Shown: in pieces, positions 1 to 9,157 of the stretch
How the letters are laid out: every line of letters begins with the position of its first letter
Numbering within the stretch: position 1 is the stretch's first letter
Assembly: GCF_048544455.1 (NCBI RefSeq)
Contig: NC_133538.1
Coordinates: 144,085,922 to 144,149,921 of the forward strand
From: Silene latifolia
Taxonomy: Eukaryota; Streptophyta; Magnoliopsida; Caryophyllales; Caryophyllaceae
Direction: 5' to 3'
DNA length: 64,000 nucleotides
The notes under the pieces: model-generated
What the model saw: the letters and a program-made list of their open reading frames with translations, nothing else
Told to the model about the DNA's origin: nothing
Databases searched by the model: none
Translations under genes and position numbers: made by a program

Positions 1-42
1 TAAAAGTTAGTTTTATTTTTGCCGAAAATCAGGGGTGTTACA
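1..42 (+). repeat. 3' end of a Ty3/gypsy-type LTR (partial)
   Basis: The first bases end in GGGGTGTTACA. The LTRs of Element 3 in this window close with nearly the same bases (GGGGGTGTTACA). The rest of the element would lie left of the window. No partner LTR or target duplication can be checked here, so this is a tentative call from the terminus alone. Confidence 0.35.
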
Positions 43-1490
43 CGAGCTATGAGAAGAAGGGAAAGAGGAAGGGATGTGGAGGAGAAAGAGGGAGGGAAAG
101 ATAAGGATGAATAGCTCGAGGACATAGTGGAAGAGGAGTATTATGAGAGAAAAAGAAGGATAAAGAGGGGAGGTGGGGGCGGAGGAGGTGGTTGAGGGCG
201 CGAGGATATCGGAGAGAAGACGAGGAGAGAAAAAGGAGGACAAGAGAGAAGGAGAGGTACTGGGGAAAGAGGAAAAAGAAGGGTAGAAGAAAAAAAAGGC
301 GAGTAGTAATAGGAAGAGAAGTGATTATAATGAGAAATTAACAAAAATTATAAGAAAACTCCACCATTTCCTAGCCATTCATTATAGGAAGATAATGGTT
401 AAGAAGAGAATTGAGACATGAAAATAGAAGGGGGGGGTGGAGAAGGAATAGGAAAGGGGACAAAGTGGATGAGAAAAATGAGGACGATGGGTATTAGGAA
501 GCGGCAACGTTAAAGAGAAAAATAAAGAGGTAAAGAACAGAACGAGGCTAAAGGGCTGAAGAATAGGGGGAAGAGAAGGAGGAAGTGATAAGGGGAGTAA
601 GACAAATAGTAAGAGGAGAACATGGATGAGGAAGGAGAAAGGGATGTAGGTCGAGAAATAGATTAAGGGAAAAGAATATGAGGTCGGGAGAGGGATCAGA
701 AATGGAAGGATGTGAACGATAAGTGGAAAGAAAAAGAGGAAGGGGGAAGGAGGAGAAAGGGGAATATATGGAGGATGGAGGAGGAGGAGTACGAGGAAAA
801 ATGAGAGGAGTAATAATATGAGAGTAAGTTGAGGAGAGGGGGAAATGGAGGATATATAAGAGGAGGATAGGGAAATATAGAAGGTATAAGGAAGGAGAAA
901 TGGGAAAGGAAGAAGGAATACGAGGTTGAAGAAAAGAAGGTGGTTTAGGATGCGACGGGGTTGAAGAGAAAAAGAGGGAGATAAAGAGGATGACGAAGTA
1001 GAGGGGTATGAGGAAGGTTGGGGAAAAGGAGAAGGAAGATGAGGAGTAAGGAGGGGTAAGCAGTAAGAGGATTATACATCTGATGTATTACCTCCAATTC
1101 TATAGTTTATGAGCATTCTAATAAAGTTTTTGAGTTTTATTTTAAAGTTTATGAGTTTTACTATGAAGTTTATGAGTTTTTTCATTTAAACATTATGCTC
1201 TAAAAAATTACAATAAAACTCAAAAATATTACTATAAGTTTAGTTAAATTTGAGTTTTGACGGAAAAAATATTAAAATCTAACTTATAAAGTTTAATATG
1301 CTCAAAAAATACACATATATGCTCAAAAACAAATAAAGTTTGAGGGAATAAGCTCAAAAAAAATACATATATGCTCAAAAAACAAAAAAGTCGGAAGTAG
1401 TACATCCGATGTATGTTCCTTTTCTTAGGGGTAAGGGGAGAAGAGCGATTAGTCTTAGGAGGAAGGCGAGGAGGAGGTGTGATGTTTACG
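43..1490. repeat. Polypurine (GA-rich) tract, interrupted by an insertion
   Basis: From about 43 to 1070 the plus strand is almost entirely A and G, in irregular GAGGA/GGAAG words rather than a strict microsatellite. The same composition resumes at about 1428-1490 after a 340-bp insertion. Open frames on the minus strand here encode only Ser/Leu/Pro/Phe-rich low-complexity peptides, as expected for polypyrimidine DNA, and are not annotated. A tract this long could form triplex or other non-B DNA; that is inference. Confidence 0.7.
1073..1416. mobile_element. Small inverted-repeat element (MITE-like)
   Basis: The left end (ATACATCTGATGTATTAC, from about 1074) and the reverse complement of the right end (about 1398-1415, ATACATCGGATGTACTAC) match at 16 of 18 positions, and each end is itself nearly palindromic. 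The AT-rich interior repeats CTCAAAAA and TTTATGAGTTTT words. The purine tract lies on both sides, so this looks like an insertion into it. I could not define a clean target duplication, and the superfamily is unknown. Confidence 0.4.
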
Positions 1491-1591
1491 TTACTTCGCA
1501 AAGTACAATCTAATACTAATGTCTTATATATTCCATGTAATTGTATTCTTTAACAGTTAACCATCTAAGCAAAAAGTGTAGTAATATTCGG
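1491..1591. other. AT-rich sequence, nothing recognised
   Basis: Short AT-rich stretch between the purine tract and the 144-bp repeat. No coding potential, RNA gene or repeat was seen. Confidence 0.5.
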
Positions 1592-1830
1592 ATATTCATA
1601 CTCTCAACAAAGTTAAATACAAATTATTTATGAATGGTTATAATTTTGTTTGCAATCGATTCAATCATCAAAATAATATAACAACAAGAGTTTCATTGTG
1701 ATCGACACTCAACATGTACAATCGAACCATATCGTATATTCATGTTCCCAACAAAATTAAATACGAAATATTTACGAATGTGGTCTTGTTTGCAATCAAT
1801 TCAAACTTTCCAAAAAAATATAACGATAAG
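1592..1830. repeat. Diverged 144-bp tandem repeat, split by Element 1
   Basis: Two diverged copies start at ATATTCAT at 1592 and 1736. They share the order ACAAA(G/A)TTAAATAC, then TTTGCAATC, then AATATAAC. The second copy is cut by Element 1 after ATAAG (1826-1830). It resumes at 12020, where TCATATTGATCGCC matches TCATTGTGATCGAC of the first copy (about 1693). This independently supports the Element 1 boundaries. Confidence 0.7.
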
Positions 1831-2177
1831 TGATGTGACCATAATTAGCGCATATTTAGCCCCCGAATTAGCCTTGTTCCCATGCTTTTTAGTGCATATT
1901 TGGGTCATTTATTGTCTTTAGTTCTTTGTTTTGCATATTCTTTGAGATTTTGATCCCTTGGTAAGAAAGGAGTGAAAATCTTGCATTTTCATGGCAAAAC
2001 GAGACTAAATTAATTAAATTCAATGACCAAGCATCAAGGAGAGACAAGATTAGAAAGCCTTTGTACATATGATAGTAGATGAGCAATGTTGAGAAAGGAT
2101 CCTTGCATCCCCGAGGAAATCCCCAAAAATTTTATGAAGAAAAGGGAAGAAAAGAAGAAGAAATAGTGCTGAGCTAC

Positions 2178-2345
2178 AATCCGAGCGGATTGTCCCGAAT
2201 CCGCCCGTCTTCCACAAGCACAATCCGTGCGTCTTCCTTCAAAGACGCCCAGGTTAGCAGCCACCAGAATCCGCCCGAATTCCCCTGAAGACGCCCGTCT
2301 TCCCCTGCCTGAATCCGCCCGTCCCGACTCCAATACGCACGGATT
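2178..2345. promoter_or_regulatory. Array of eight 14-bp CG-core dyads in Element 1 LTR
   Basis: Units start at 2178, 2198, 2222, 2242, 2268, 2288, 2312 and 2332, i.e. spacings of 20, 24, 20, 26, 20, 24 and 20 bp. Each unit is half-site, 2 bp, half-site. AATCCG-AG-CGGATT (2178) and AAGACG-CC-CGTCTT (2288) are homodyads. AATCCG-CC-CGTCTT (2198) and AATCCG-TG-CGTCTT (2222) combine one half of each. AATACG-CA-CGGATT (2332) is a one-base variant, and 2242, 2268 and 2312 are degenerate on one side. The array ends ~145 bp upstream of the TATA box. An operator-like role is inference; the geometry is directly visible. Confidence 0.8.
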
Positions 2346-2490
2346 CCAGTACAGCGAAGTTTCGTCTTCTCCAAGCTACAAAGAAAGAAGCCCTTCCTTC
2401 GAAAAATACCGGCTCCTCCCTGCTCAATCTAAAAAGTGTAATTACTAGTTTAGCCCTTAGTTAACCCTAATGCATCCACCTAATTTCCAC

Positions 2491-2498
2491 TATAAATA
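2491..2498 (+). promoter_or_regulatory. TATA box of Element 1 LTR promoter
   Basis: TATAAATA sits mid-LTR, downstream of the dyad array; the 3' LTR has the same motif at 10922-10929. It places U3 upstream and predicts transcription starting about 30 bp downstream. Confidence 0.7.
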
Positions 2499-3592
2499 CC
2501 CCATTAGTCTAATTAGAAGATCATGTTCTTCTTATCAATATTTAGAGTAGTTAATATCAATCAAATCTCTCTTTAGTATTGTAATCAACAATTAATCAAG
2601 TTCTAATACAGGTTTTATTTCCTTAATCTCTCTTTTGTTCATCCTTTATTTTGGGTAATTGAAGATTATTTGGGTTATTATTGGGAGATTGACAACCTCT
2701 CAATCAAGCATCAAGTACTTCTTTTATTCTTTGCTTTATTATTGGAATCATTAGTAGGTATAATTCTCTTAATCCCTTTTTAATTATTGTTAATTACTTT
2801 CATTTATTCATCATGTTTCCTTTTGTTGGTATGATTGACAACCTTGCTAGCATGATCAACATGATAATGAGTGAGTAGTGACCTAGCTAGGGTTAATGGG
2901 TAATTAGGGGAAACCAACATGGGGAATGATTCATGCTTAAATTAATATGCTTTCATAGTTTATTTGCTTACTTGTTTTGATCTCAATTCATGCACATGTT
3001 ATGTTTGATGAAATGTGAGCCTATGAATCCTTGCATTTTCTACCCATCACCTATCTTTTCAATGAGACTTGTAAGACATAAACCAACTCGAGTCTCATTA
3101 TACCATGCATGTTGTTGAGTAGGGAAGACTAAGTCGACTTATAGGTGTTGTACAATCTAATCGATTCGGCTCCGGGACCCAAACTTTCCTAGGATTGTAA
3201 GATATAACCCAACTCAATCCATCACAACAATATTTGCTTGCTTATAATTTGAGAACATGTTTGTATGATCAATTCCCATGATTCCCCTATGACCCTATGA
3301 CACCCTAGTGCTTTTTATCAATTGTTTACAACCCTTTTATTTCATCTTGCTTATTTACTTTCATTGTTATTTAGTTAGTGACCTTCTACATCAACCCAAA
3401 TTGTGACACCCCTAAGACACCAGTAGTTTCAATAGAAATCTCATCTCAATTCCCGTCGCTTGGGATCCGACCTTTTCTTGCCTCTTTACTAATTGTAGAG
3501 TTGTTTGTGAAGCTATAAATTGTGTTTTGATTCGGACGTGACCCAACGACAACATCTATTAAATTGTGAACACGAAACGGACCGATCAAAAA

Positions 3593-3610
3593 TGGCGCCG
3601 TTGCCGGGGA
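3593..3610 (+). other. Primer binding site of Element 1 (tRNA-Asp type)
   Basis: TGGCGCCGTTGCCGGGGA begins four bases after the LTR end. Athila-lineage elements typically use this sequence, complementary to the 3' end of tRNA-Asp, to prime minus-strand DNA synthesis. Confidence 0.85.
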
Positions 3611-3728
3611 CGGTGTTAACTTGATTTATATTTTCTTATATTGTTATTAGGTGTGTCTTTCTTTGCCTTGGGGAAGTAAAACTCCTCAAGGTTTGTTCTA
3701 ATTTTTTTCGAGTTGTTTGATATTTTGC

Positions 3729-5236
3729 ATGTCTAGAAGGTCACAAAGTGATTTGTTACCTTTTGATCGTGAAATTGAAAGAACCTTGACAAACAATAGG
3801 AGATTTGCTAGGAGGAATTTGAGAGGTATTAGTGAGGTAGTGGATATTCAACCAACTATTGAGTTCATCAACCCCTTTGCAAGAGAAGGTGAGGACAACC
3901 CAACACAAAATACCTCACAAAATCAACCTACAATGCCTAAATTTTCATCACATTCCGTACCCACCGAGGAGAACCTACCCAATGGTACTCCCACACCACA
4001 ACATTTGACCGGAAATTTTATTGCCAAATCCGCCTTTATCCAATTAATCGAAAGGAGCCAATTTGGGGGGATGCCTAGTGAAGACCCTCATTCTCATATG
4101 GAAACCTTTTGTGACTATGGTGATGCGATTTCTCAAACCGGTGTGACTCAAGACCAAATTCGATGGGTCTTATTTCCTTTTTCTCTAATCGGCACCGCGA
4201 AACAATGGTTGAAGGGCCTTGATAAGGCCACTCTCGGAATTGATTCTTGGAAGAAGTTGGCTCTAGCTTTCTACAAAAGTTCTACCCACCGGGAAAGACT
4301 AACATGCTAAGAGCTCAAATTACGGGTTTTAAGCAAAGGGATGAAGAATCTTTGTATGAAGCTTGGGAGCGGTTCAAGGGAATTTGTCGCTCATGTCCTC
4401 ACCATGGACTTAGCGAGTGGTTCTTGGTACAACAATTTTGGAACGGTCTATATGAAGATTCAAGGAACATTCTCAACATGAGATCAAATGGAATGTTCAC
4501 CGAAGTTGATGACAATCAAACATGGAACAAGATTGAGGAAATGGCGGTCCATAACTCACAATATAGTAGACGTCGCAAGGCTACTTGAGGAGGAAGGCAT
4601 GAAGTAGACTCCGTTACTCAATTGGGTGCTCAACTTAGTGCTCACATTGACACAATCAATTTGAAGTTTGAACAAGCTATGGCTAGACTTAAAGAATCCT
4701 CAAAATCACCAAAGCATCATGTTAATGCCATGACGGCATCCTCATCAATCCCAAGTGGGATATGTGAGAATTGCGGAACTTTGGGACATGACCAAAGTGA
4801 ATGTAGGGGAACAAATGAACAAGTGAATGCTTTCCAAGCATACAAGAGTGGTACCCCTTATTCCAACTATTACAATGAAAACACCAAGTTTCATCCAAAT
4901 CTCTCATACAAAAGCCAAAATGTTCAAAACCCTCAAACAACATACACCCCACCTCCCATGAGAAACCAAAATCAAAGACCCTTTTACAACCAAAACCAAG
5001 GTTACCAAAATCAAAATCCATACAATCACCAAAATAACCAAGGTTTTGATGTTCAAAAAGCGGTCCTTCAAATGCAAAAGAATCAACAAGAGTTTTTCAC
5101 TCAAATGCAAAAAGATAGCCAAACAAAAGAAACCACCATCAACAACATTCTAGCTCACACCAAGATGTTGGAAACACAATTGACTCAACTAGCATCTTCA
5201 AGCTCACAAAGACAAAAGGGGCAATTACCACCTTAA
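3729..5236 (+). pseudogene. gag: Element 1 gag (frameshift and in-frame stop)
   Basis: Athila-type Gag, which would form the virus-like particle and bind genomic RNA. The first in-frame ATG is at 3729 (MSRRSQSDLLPFDREIERTL). The retrotransposon-gag core (DQIRWVLFPFSLIGTAKQWL) follows. The frame shifts by one base near 4270, and the homologous reading continues (FYPPGKTNMLRAQITGFKQR) in the frame of 4247. A TGA at 4586-4588 interrupts it, after which the same frame continues to 5236. A CCHC zinc knuckle, CENCGTLGHDQSEC, lies at about 4762-4803 and is followed by an Asn/Gln-rich tail. A TAA at 5234-5236 separates gag from the protease part. As written it cannot make full-length Gag. One frameshift plus one stop is modest decay and could partly be sequence error. 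Confidence 0.85.
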
Positions 5237-6526
5237 AGTAATCCCCCAAGACATGAAACGGTTAGTGCCATTCACTTGAGAAGTGGTACAAGGTATGAAG
5301 CACCGAAGAAGCAAGTTGAGGATGAAGTTGTGGAAGCAAGTGATAAGGTAGAAATTGTGCAAAACTCCAAAGATGGAGAATCATCAAAAGAAGAGGTTTC
5401 AAAGAAAAATGAAGACAAGGCCAAGGAGAAGGAGCCCATTGTGATTAGACTTCCTTTTCCAAGTCGTCAAGCCAAGCCCAAATTTGATGACCAACTTGGA
5501 AAGTTTATGGAAATTGTGAAGAATTTGGAAGTCTCAATTCCTTTCACGGAATTAATCAATCACGTGCCGGCCTATGCGAAATATATGAAAGACATCCTCA
5601 CAAAGAAGAAGTCGATCCGGAAACTTGAGACTATCGCCTTCACTAAGGTGAGTAGTGCAATACTTCAAGGGATTTCACCTCCAAAACTAAAGGATCCGGG
5701 AAGCTTCTCAATACCGTGTACCATTGGCGACACCATGATCAACAAAGCCTTATGTGATCTAGGGGATAGTGTGAGTATTATGCCGTACTCGGTGAGTAAA
5801 AGGTTGGGGATGGGAGAGCTTAAATGCACCAATATCACACTCCAAATGGCCGATAGATTGACGAAGACACCATTAGAGATATGGGAAGATGTCCCCGTAC
5901 GAATTGGGAAGTTTTTCATCCCAGTGGACTTTGTCATTGTTGATATGGAGGAAGATTCCAACATTCCAATCATTCTAGGAAGACCCTTCTTACACACCGC
6001 GGGTGCGGTGACTGATGTAAAACATGGAGAGCTCACTCTAGAAGTGGGAGATGAGAGTATAACTTTTAATCTTGACAAGACTATGAGAGCTCCCCGTTTA
6101 CATGAACCGTGTTTTATGATCGATCATTATAGTCGAAAGGATGAAAGGAAGAAGTCGGAACTCCAATGGAAGAAGAAAATTGAAGATGCTCCATTCAAAG
6201 AGCAAGTGAATTATGACAAAGAGAGCTTGCAAAGCTCATCAAAGACAAGCAATGAAGAAGATGGCCTCATTGGCCAAGAAAAGAAAATGGGAAAGTTGTC
6301 TCCATCAAATCAAGAGATTTTCAATGATCAACTTAATGAAGTTTGTGGTCTTTGGGACGACGAATTTGAAGGGATTTTTAATCCCTACATTGGCAATGCC
6401 ATCGATCAAGACCGACAACAAGGGCCAAGGTTTATTGAAGACCTCTATCATGATAATGAACAAGCATTTGATTACTTTTTCAAGGTGTTGAGCAACATCA
6501 ACAACACCTTGAACATGCCCCCTTGA
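5237..6526 (+). CDS. Element 1 protease-like domain (retropepsin), Gag-Pro C-terminal part
   Basis: An open frame of about 420 codons in register with the end of gag. The start at ATG 5276 is only the first Met; in the family this is a continuation of Gag. After a charged linker (about residues 15-55) comes an Athila-type aspartic protease fold. CTIGDTMINKALCDLGDSVS contains the DxG-type active-site loop (DLGDS), and IPIILGRPFLHTAGAVTD is the flap and hydrophobic-glycine region. The polyprotein ends with a hydrophilic tail and a TGA at 6524-6526. In autonomous Athila elements the RT domain would follow; here only 1 kb of non-coding DNA does. The protease would process Gag if the upstream breaks were read through. 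Confidence 0.8.
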   Translation, partial: SNPPRHETVSAIHLRSGTRYEAPKKQVEDEVVEASDKVEIVQNSKDGESSKEEVSKKNEDKAKEKEPIVIRLPFPSRQAKPKFDDQLGKFMEIVKNLEVSIPFTELINHVPAYAKYMKDILTKKKSIRKLETIAFTKVSSAILQGISPPKLKDPGSFSIPCTIGDTMINKALCDLGDSVSIMPYSVSKRLGMGELKCTNITLQMADRLTKTPLEIWEDVPVRIGKFFIPVDFVIVDMEEDSNIPIILGRPFLHTAGAVTDVKHGELTLEVGDESITFNLDKTMRAPRLHEPCFMIDHYSRKDERKKSELQWKKKIEDAPFKEQVNYDKESLQSSSKTSNEEDGLIGQEKKMGKLSPSNQEIFNDQLNEVCGLWDDEFEGIFNPYIGNAIDQDRQQGPRFIEDLYHDNEQAFDYFFKVLSNINNTLNMPP

Positions 6527-7570
6527 CATCTCATCAAGAATGAGAGTTTGGTGGAGTCCTCCCTAAACCACCATTTGTAAATATTTCTAACTCCCTAACT
6601 TGCATTTCAATTCTTGTATTGCATTTTTGTCATTTTTGGATTTTTATACTTTGATCAAGATAATTATCATGTTTGAGAGAAGTGAGGGAGTGACTAATAA
6701 TTTCAATTAATGTGTAGTGCTTTAGCTTAGTGTGGGGATGGCAATTGCCTAGGCTATCCATGCCTTAGTAGTGCCCCCACAATGAAGAACACGAGATATA
6801 AAGAAGAATGGAAGAATGACAAGGGATATGCGTTGTACACGGATGGAGCTGAATCCGGGTACAAAGGGGTCGAATCCGAGCGGATTCAGGAGAATCCGCC
6901 CATCTTCAAGCAATCCGGACGTATTGGGTAGAAGACGCACGTCCTGAAATGAGCTGAACTTTTGATATTTTTGACTGCCAGCGAATACGGGCGTCCTGCA
7001 TCCTAATCCGCCCGTCTTTAAAAATCCTCCCGTCCTGAAAGGAAGACGCCCGTCTTCTCGGCTGAGGAAAACAAAAAAAATCCCTGTAAAGGAATCCGCC
7101 CGTCTTCTGCAGAAGACGCCCGTCCCGTGTTTGCAAATCCGAGCGTCTTCACTGAAAGACGCCCGTCTTTAGGCGAGTTTTTCCCAACCCGAGAAAAAGC
7201 GAGAATCCGCCGTTAAAGCGAGAATCCGCCCGTCTTGCCCCTGCAGTTCAAAATTTTCGGGTTTTATAAACCCCCTCCCACATTCATTTCTTCATTCCTT
7301 CATTCATAACACTACTCCAAACCCTCAAAACCCTTATCCTCTCCATCACAAAAACAAAATTCCTCAACAACATTCACCAAAATCAAATCAAAACATCCTT
7401 TTAACAACAAATCAATCACTCCTTTTTCAACAAAAATCAAAACCAAGCACAAAATCTTCAACCTTTGAGTCGATTTTTGAATTCATAAAGGCAAAGCCTT
7501 TCATCTTTAAATCGATTTGGGTGCACTAGAAATTGAAGATTTTTCACTCCTTTCTTAGTTTAATTCATCA
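6527..7570 (+). other. Element 1 spacer where RT/RNase H/integrase would normally lie
   Basis: About 1 kb with no RT, RNase H or integrase motif in any frame. It holds a TTAGTGTGGGGATGG motif (about 6727) that recurs at about 9573 in the 3' region, a dense dyad array at 6852-7236, and an A/C-rich leader before the ATHILA ORF. Sharing of the motif and array suggests the spacer derives from duplicated LTR/3'-end material, not from a simple pol deletion. That origin is inference. Confidence 0.6.
6852..7236. repeat. Second CG-core dyad array of Element 1 (internal)
   Basis: About fifteen 14-bp units of the LTR dyad type. Clear members start at 6873 (AATCCGAGCGGATT), 6893, 6912, 6932 (AAGACGCACGTCCT), 6984, 7005 (AATCCGCCCGTCTT), 7023, 7043 (AAGACGCCCGTCTT), 7093, 7113, 7136, 7156 and 7223. 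Neighbouring units in a pair are again 18-21 bp apart. It lies ~330 bp upstream of the ATHILA ORF and could act as a second promoter/operator region; that role is inference. Confidence 0.75.
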
Positions 7571-9157
7571 ATGGCAAGGACTAAGGGAGTAACAAAGGCA
7601 ACAAAGGCAAAGGCACCAAAGGCAAAGACACTTTCATTAAGGCAAAAGACTCTTCAAGCAAAGAAAGCATTGGGTATGGTGGTAGCAAACCCAAACTTGG
7701 AAGTGCAACAACAACAACAACCTCCCATGGGAGCAACAACATCTACTACTCCGAAAATTGATCAACTTGCAAACTATCTGGGGGTAATTTTCATTTCCAA
7801 ATCCCATAGGGACACTTTTGCCAAGTTTGCTAGAAAATCATTTCAATCCACCAAGTTTATTTGTGAAGATACCTTAGAAAAATTGGGTGTCCTTGAGCAA
7901 AATAGAGCCTTTTTCAAAGCCATGGGGTTGGAGAAATTGTTTGAATCAAAAGAATTGACATACCCCTCCCTTACCTTAGAATTTTTGAGTTCTTTGAAAG
8001 TTAACAAGGTTGAGACCATGGAGACCATCGAGTTTCGTCTAGCTAATGTTATTAGGCGCATCTCCTTTGAGGAAATGGGTAAAGCTTTGGGTCTTAGTGA
8101 TTCTCTGAGTTATTTTAAGAATGTTGGCAAATATGACCCCGACCCTCTCTGGGAGGTGATTTCCGAAAGGAAATTTGAAGACTTTCATGCGAGTCGTGCT
8201 CTTTTAGTCCACCATCCGGGCATAAGAGTATGGCACAAGGTCGTAGGGAACACCATCAATGCAAGAAAAGACACCAACCATTTCACCAAACTCGATTTTG
8301 TTCTTCTTGAGTCGGCTTTGAACGTTGGTAGGGAATTCACCAAGCCTTTTAACTTTCTAAGGCTCTTGGTGGATAGATGGTTAAACATTGATTGTGGGAA
8401 GAAAGGCACTACCGTTATTGTGAATGGAGGCCTAGTCACTATCCTAGCCAAATACTTTGATCCAAACTTCAACAAAGATAACAAGTATGAGGCGAAAGAA
8501 GGTGGTCATCTCGTTGATATGCATACTATGATACACAAGTGTAAGTGGGTTGCCCATAACCCTCTTGACACCAAGTATGGATGGCTCACTAGTGAGGCTA
8601 GTTCTTTCACTTTGCCTTCAAAGATTTGTCGATTGAGTGTCCACCGGACCAACTATCTACTTCCCCTTTCAAAAGAGGCCGAGTATATTATCCAACAACA
8701 AAAGGGTGAACTTGAAATACCCTCCTCTTCCATTGTCACACCACCTTACCCTTTTGAGTACCAAGAGTTCAAGCCGGAAGGTGTTGAAGCAAGAAATGAT
8801 TATTTGACTCTTCTCATGCAAGCAATGCACAAGCAAGCCTTTGAGGATCGGAAAAATGCTTACTTAGCTCAATATCCACCCCTCTTACACTTAGCTAGGC
8901 AAGGACTACTTGACCCATCATATCCTTTGCCTAGTTGGGCGGATAAGGAAGTCCTATTTCCGAGTGCATCTAGGGTTGTTCCGGGTGATAATGAGGTTGT
9001 TGGTAATGAAGAGGTTGATGATAACATTGATGAAGAAGCTAGTGAAGAAGGAGAAGAGGATGATGAAGAAGGTGAAGAAGCGAGTGAAGAGGGAAGTGGC
9101 AATGAGACCACTTCTAATGAGGAAGATGATGATAGCGATGATATGATGGAAGATTAG
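7571..9157 (+). CDS. ATHILA ORF protein (Athila lineage, env-position ORF)
   Basis: An intact 528-codon ORF with ATG at 7571. The N-terminus is Lys/Ala-rich and basic (MARTKGVTKATKAKAPKAKT), followed by a Gln run. The central ~300 residues match my recollection of the ATHILA ORF-1 family of plant Athila retrotransposons (for example FRLANVIRRISFEEMGKALG, LDFVLLESALNVGREFTKPF and WLTSEASSFTLPSKICRL). The last ~45 residues are a highly acidic Glu/Asp tail. The ORF sits between the gag/protease region and the 3' LTR, the place Athila elements use for an extra, env-like ORF. I see no signal peptide or transmembrane segment, so an envelope role is not supported. The biochemical function is unknown. 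It is the only large intact frame in Element 1, which may mean it is under selection or simply young. Confidence 0.85.
   Translation: MARTKGVTKATKAKAPKAKTLSLRQKTLQAKKALGMVVANPNLEVQQQQQPPMGATTSTTPKIDQLANYLGVIFISKSHRDTFAKFARKSFQSTKFICEDTLEKLGVLEQNRAFFKAMGLEKLFESKELTYPSLTLEFLSSLKVNKVETMETIEFRLANVIRRISFEEMGKALGLSDSLSYFKNVGKYDPDPLWEVISERKFEDFHASRALLVHHPGIRVWHKVVGNTINARKDTNHFTKLDFVLLESALNVGREFTKPFNFLRLLVDRWLNIDCGKKGTTVIVNGGLVTILAKYFDPNFNKDNKYEAKEGGHLVDMHTMIHKCKWVAHNPLDTKYGWLTSEASSFTLPSKICRLSVHRTNYLLPLSKEAEYIIQQQKGELEIPSSSIVTPPYPFEYQEFKPEGVEARNDYLTLLMQAMHKQAFEDRKNAYLAQYPPLLHLARQGLLDPSYPLPSWADKEVLFPSASRVVPGDNEVVGNEEVDDNIDEEASEEGEEDDEEGEEASEEGSGNETTSNEEDDDSDDMMED

Larger units (their letters stand above)
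1831..3588 (+). repeat. Element 1 5' LTR
   Basis: 1758 bp, TG...CA ended, directly preceded by ATAAG. It holds an array of eight 14-bp dyads (2178-2345) followed by a TATA box, so the dyads sit in the upstream part of U3. The sequence from 1841 onward matches 10272-12019 over an equal length of 1748 bp. Confidence 0.92.

Noticed and set aside
13-344. Minus-strand open frames rich in Ser, Leu, Pro and Phe
   Set aside because: They are the translation of the polypurine tract; no domain, signal or codon structure.
7571-9157. Envelope gene of an Athila 'retrovirus'
   Set aside because: No signal peptide, transmembrane helix or glycosylation-rich ectodomain; the sequence looks soluble with basic and acidic ends.
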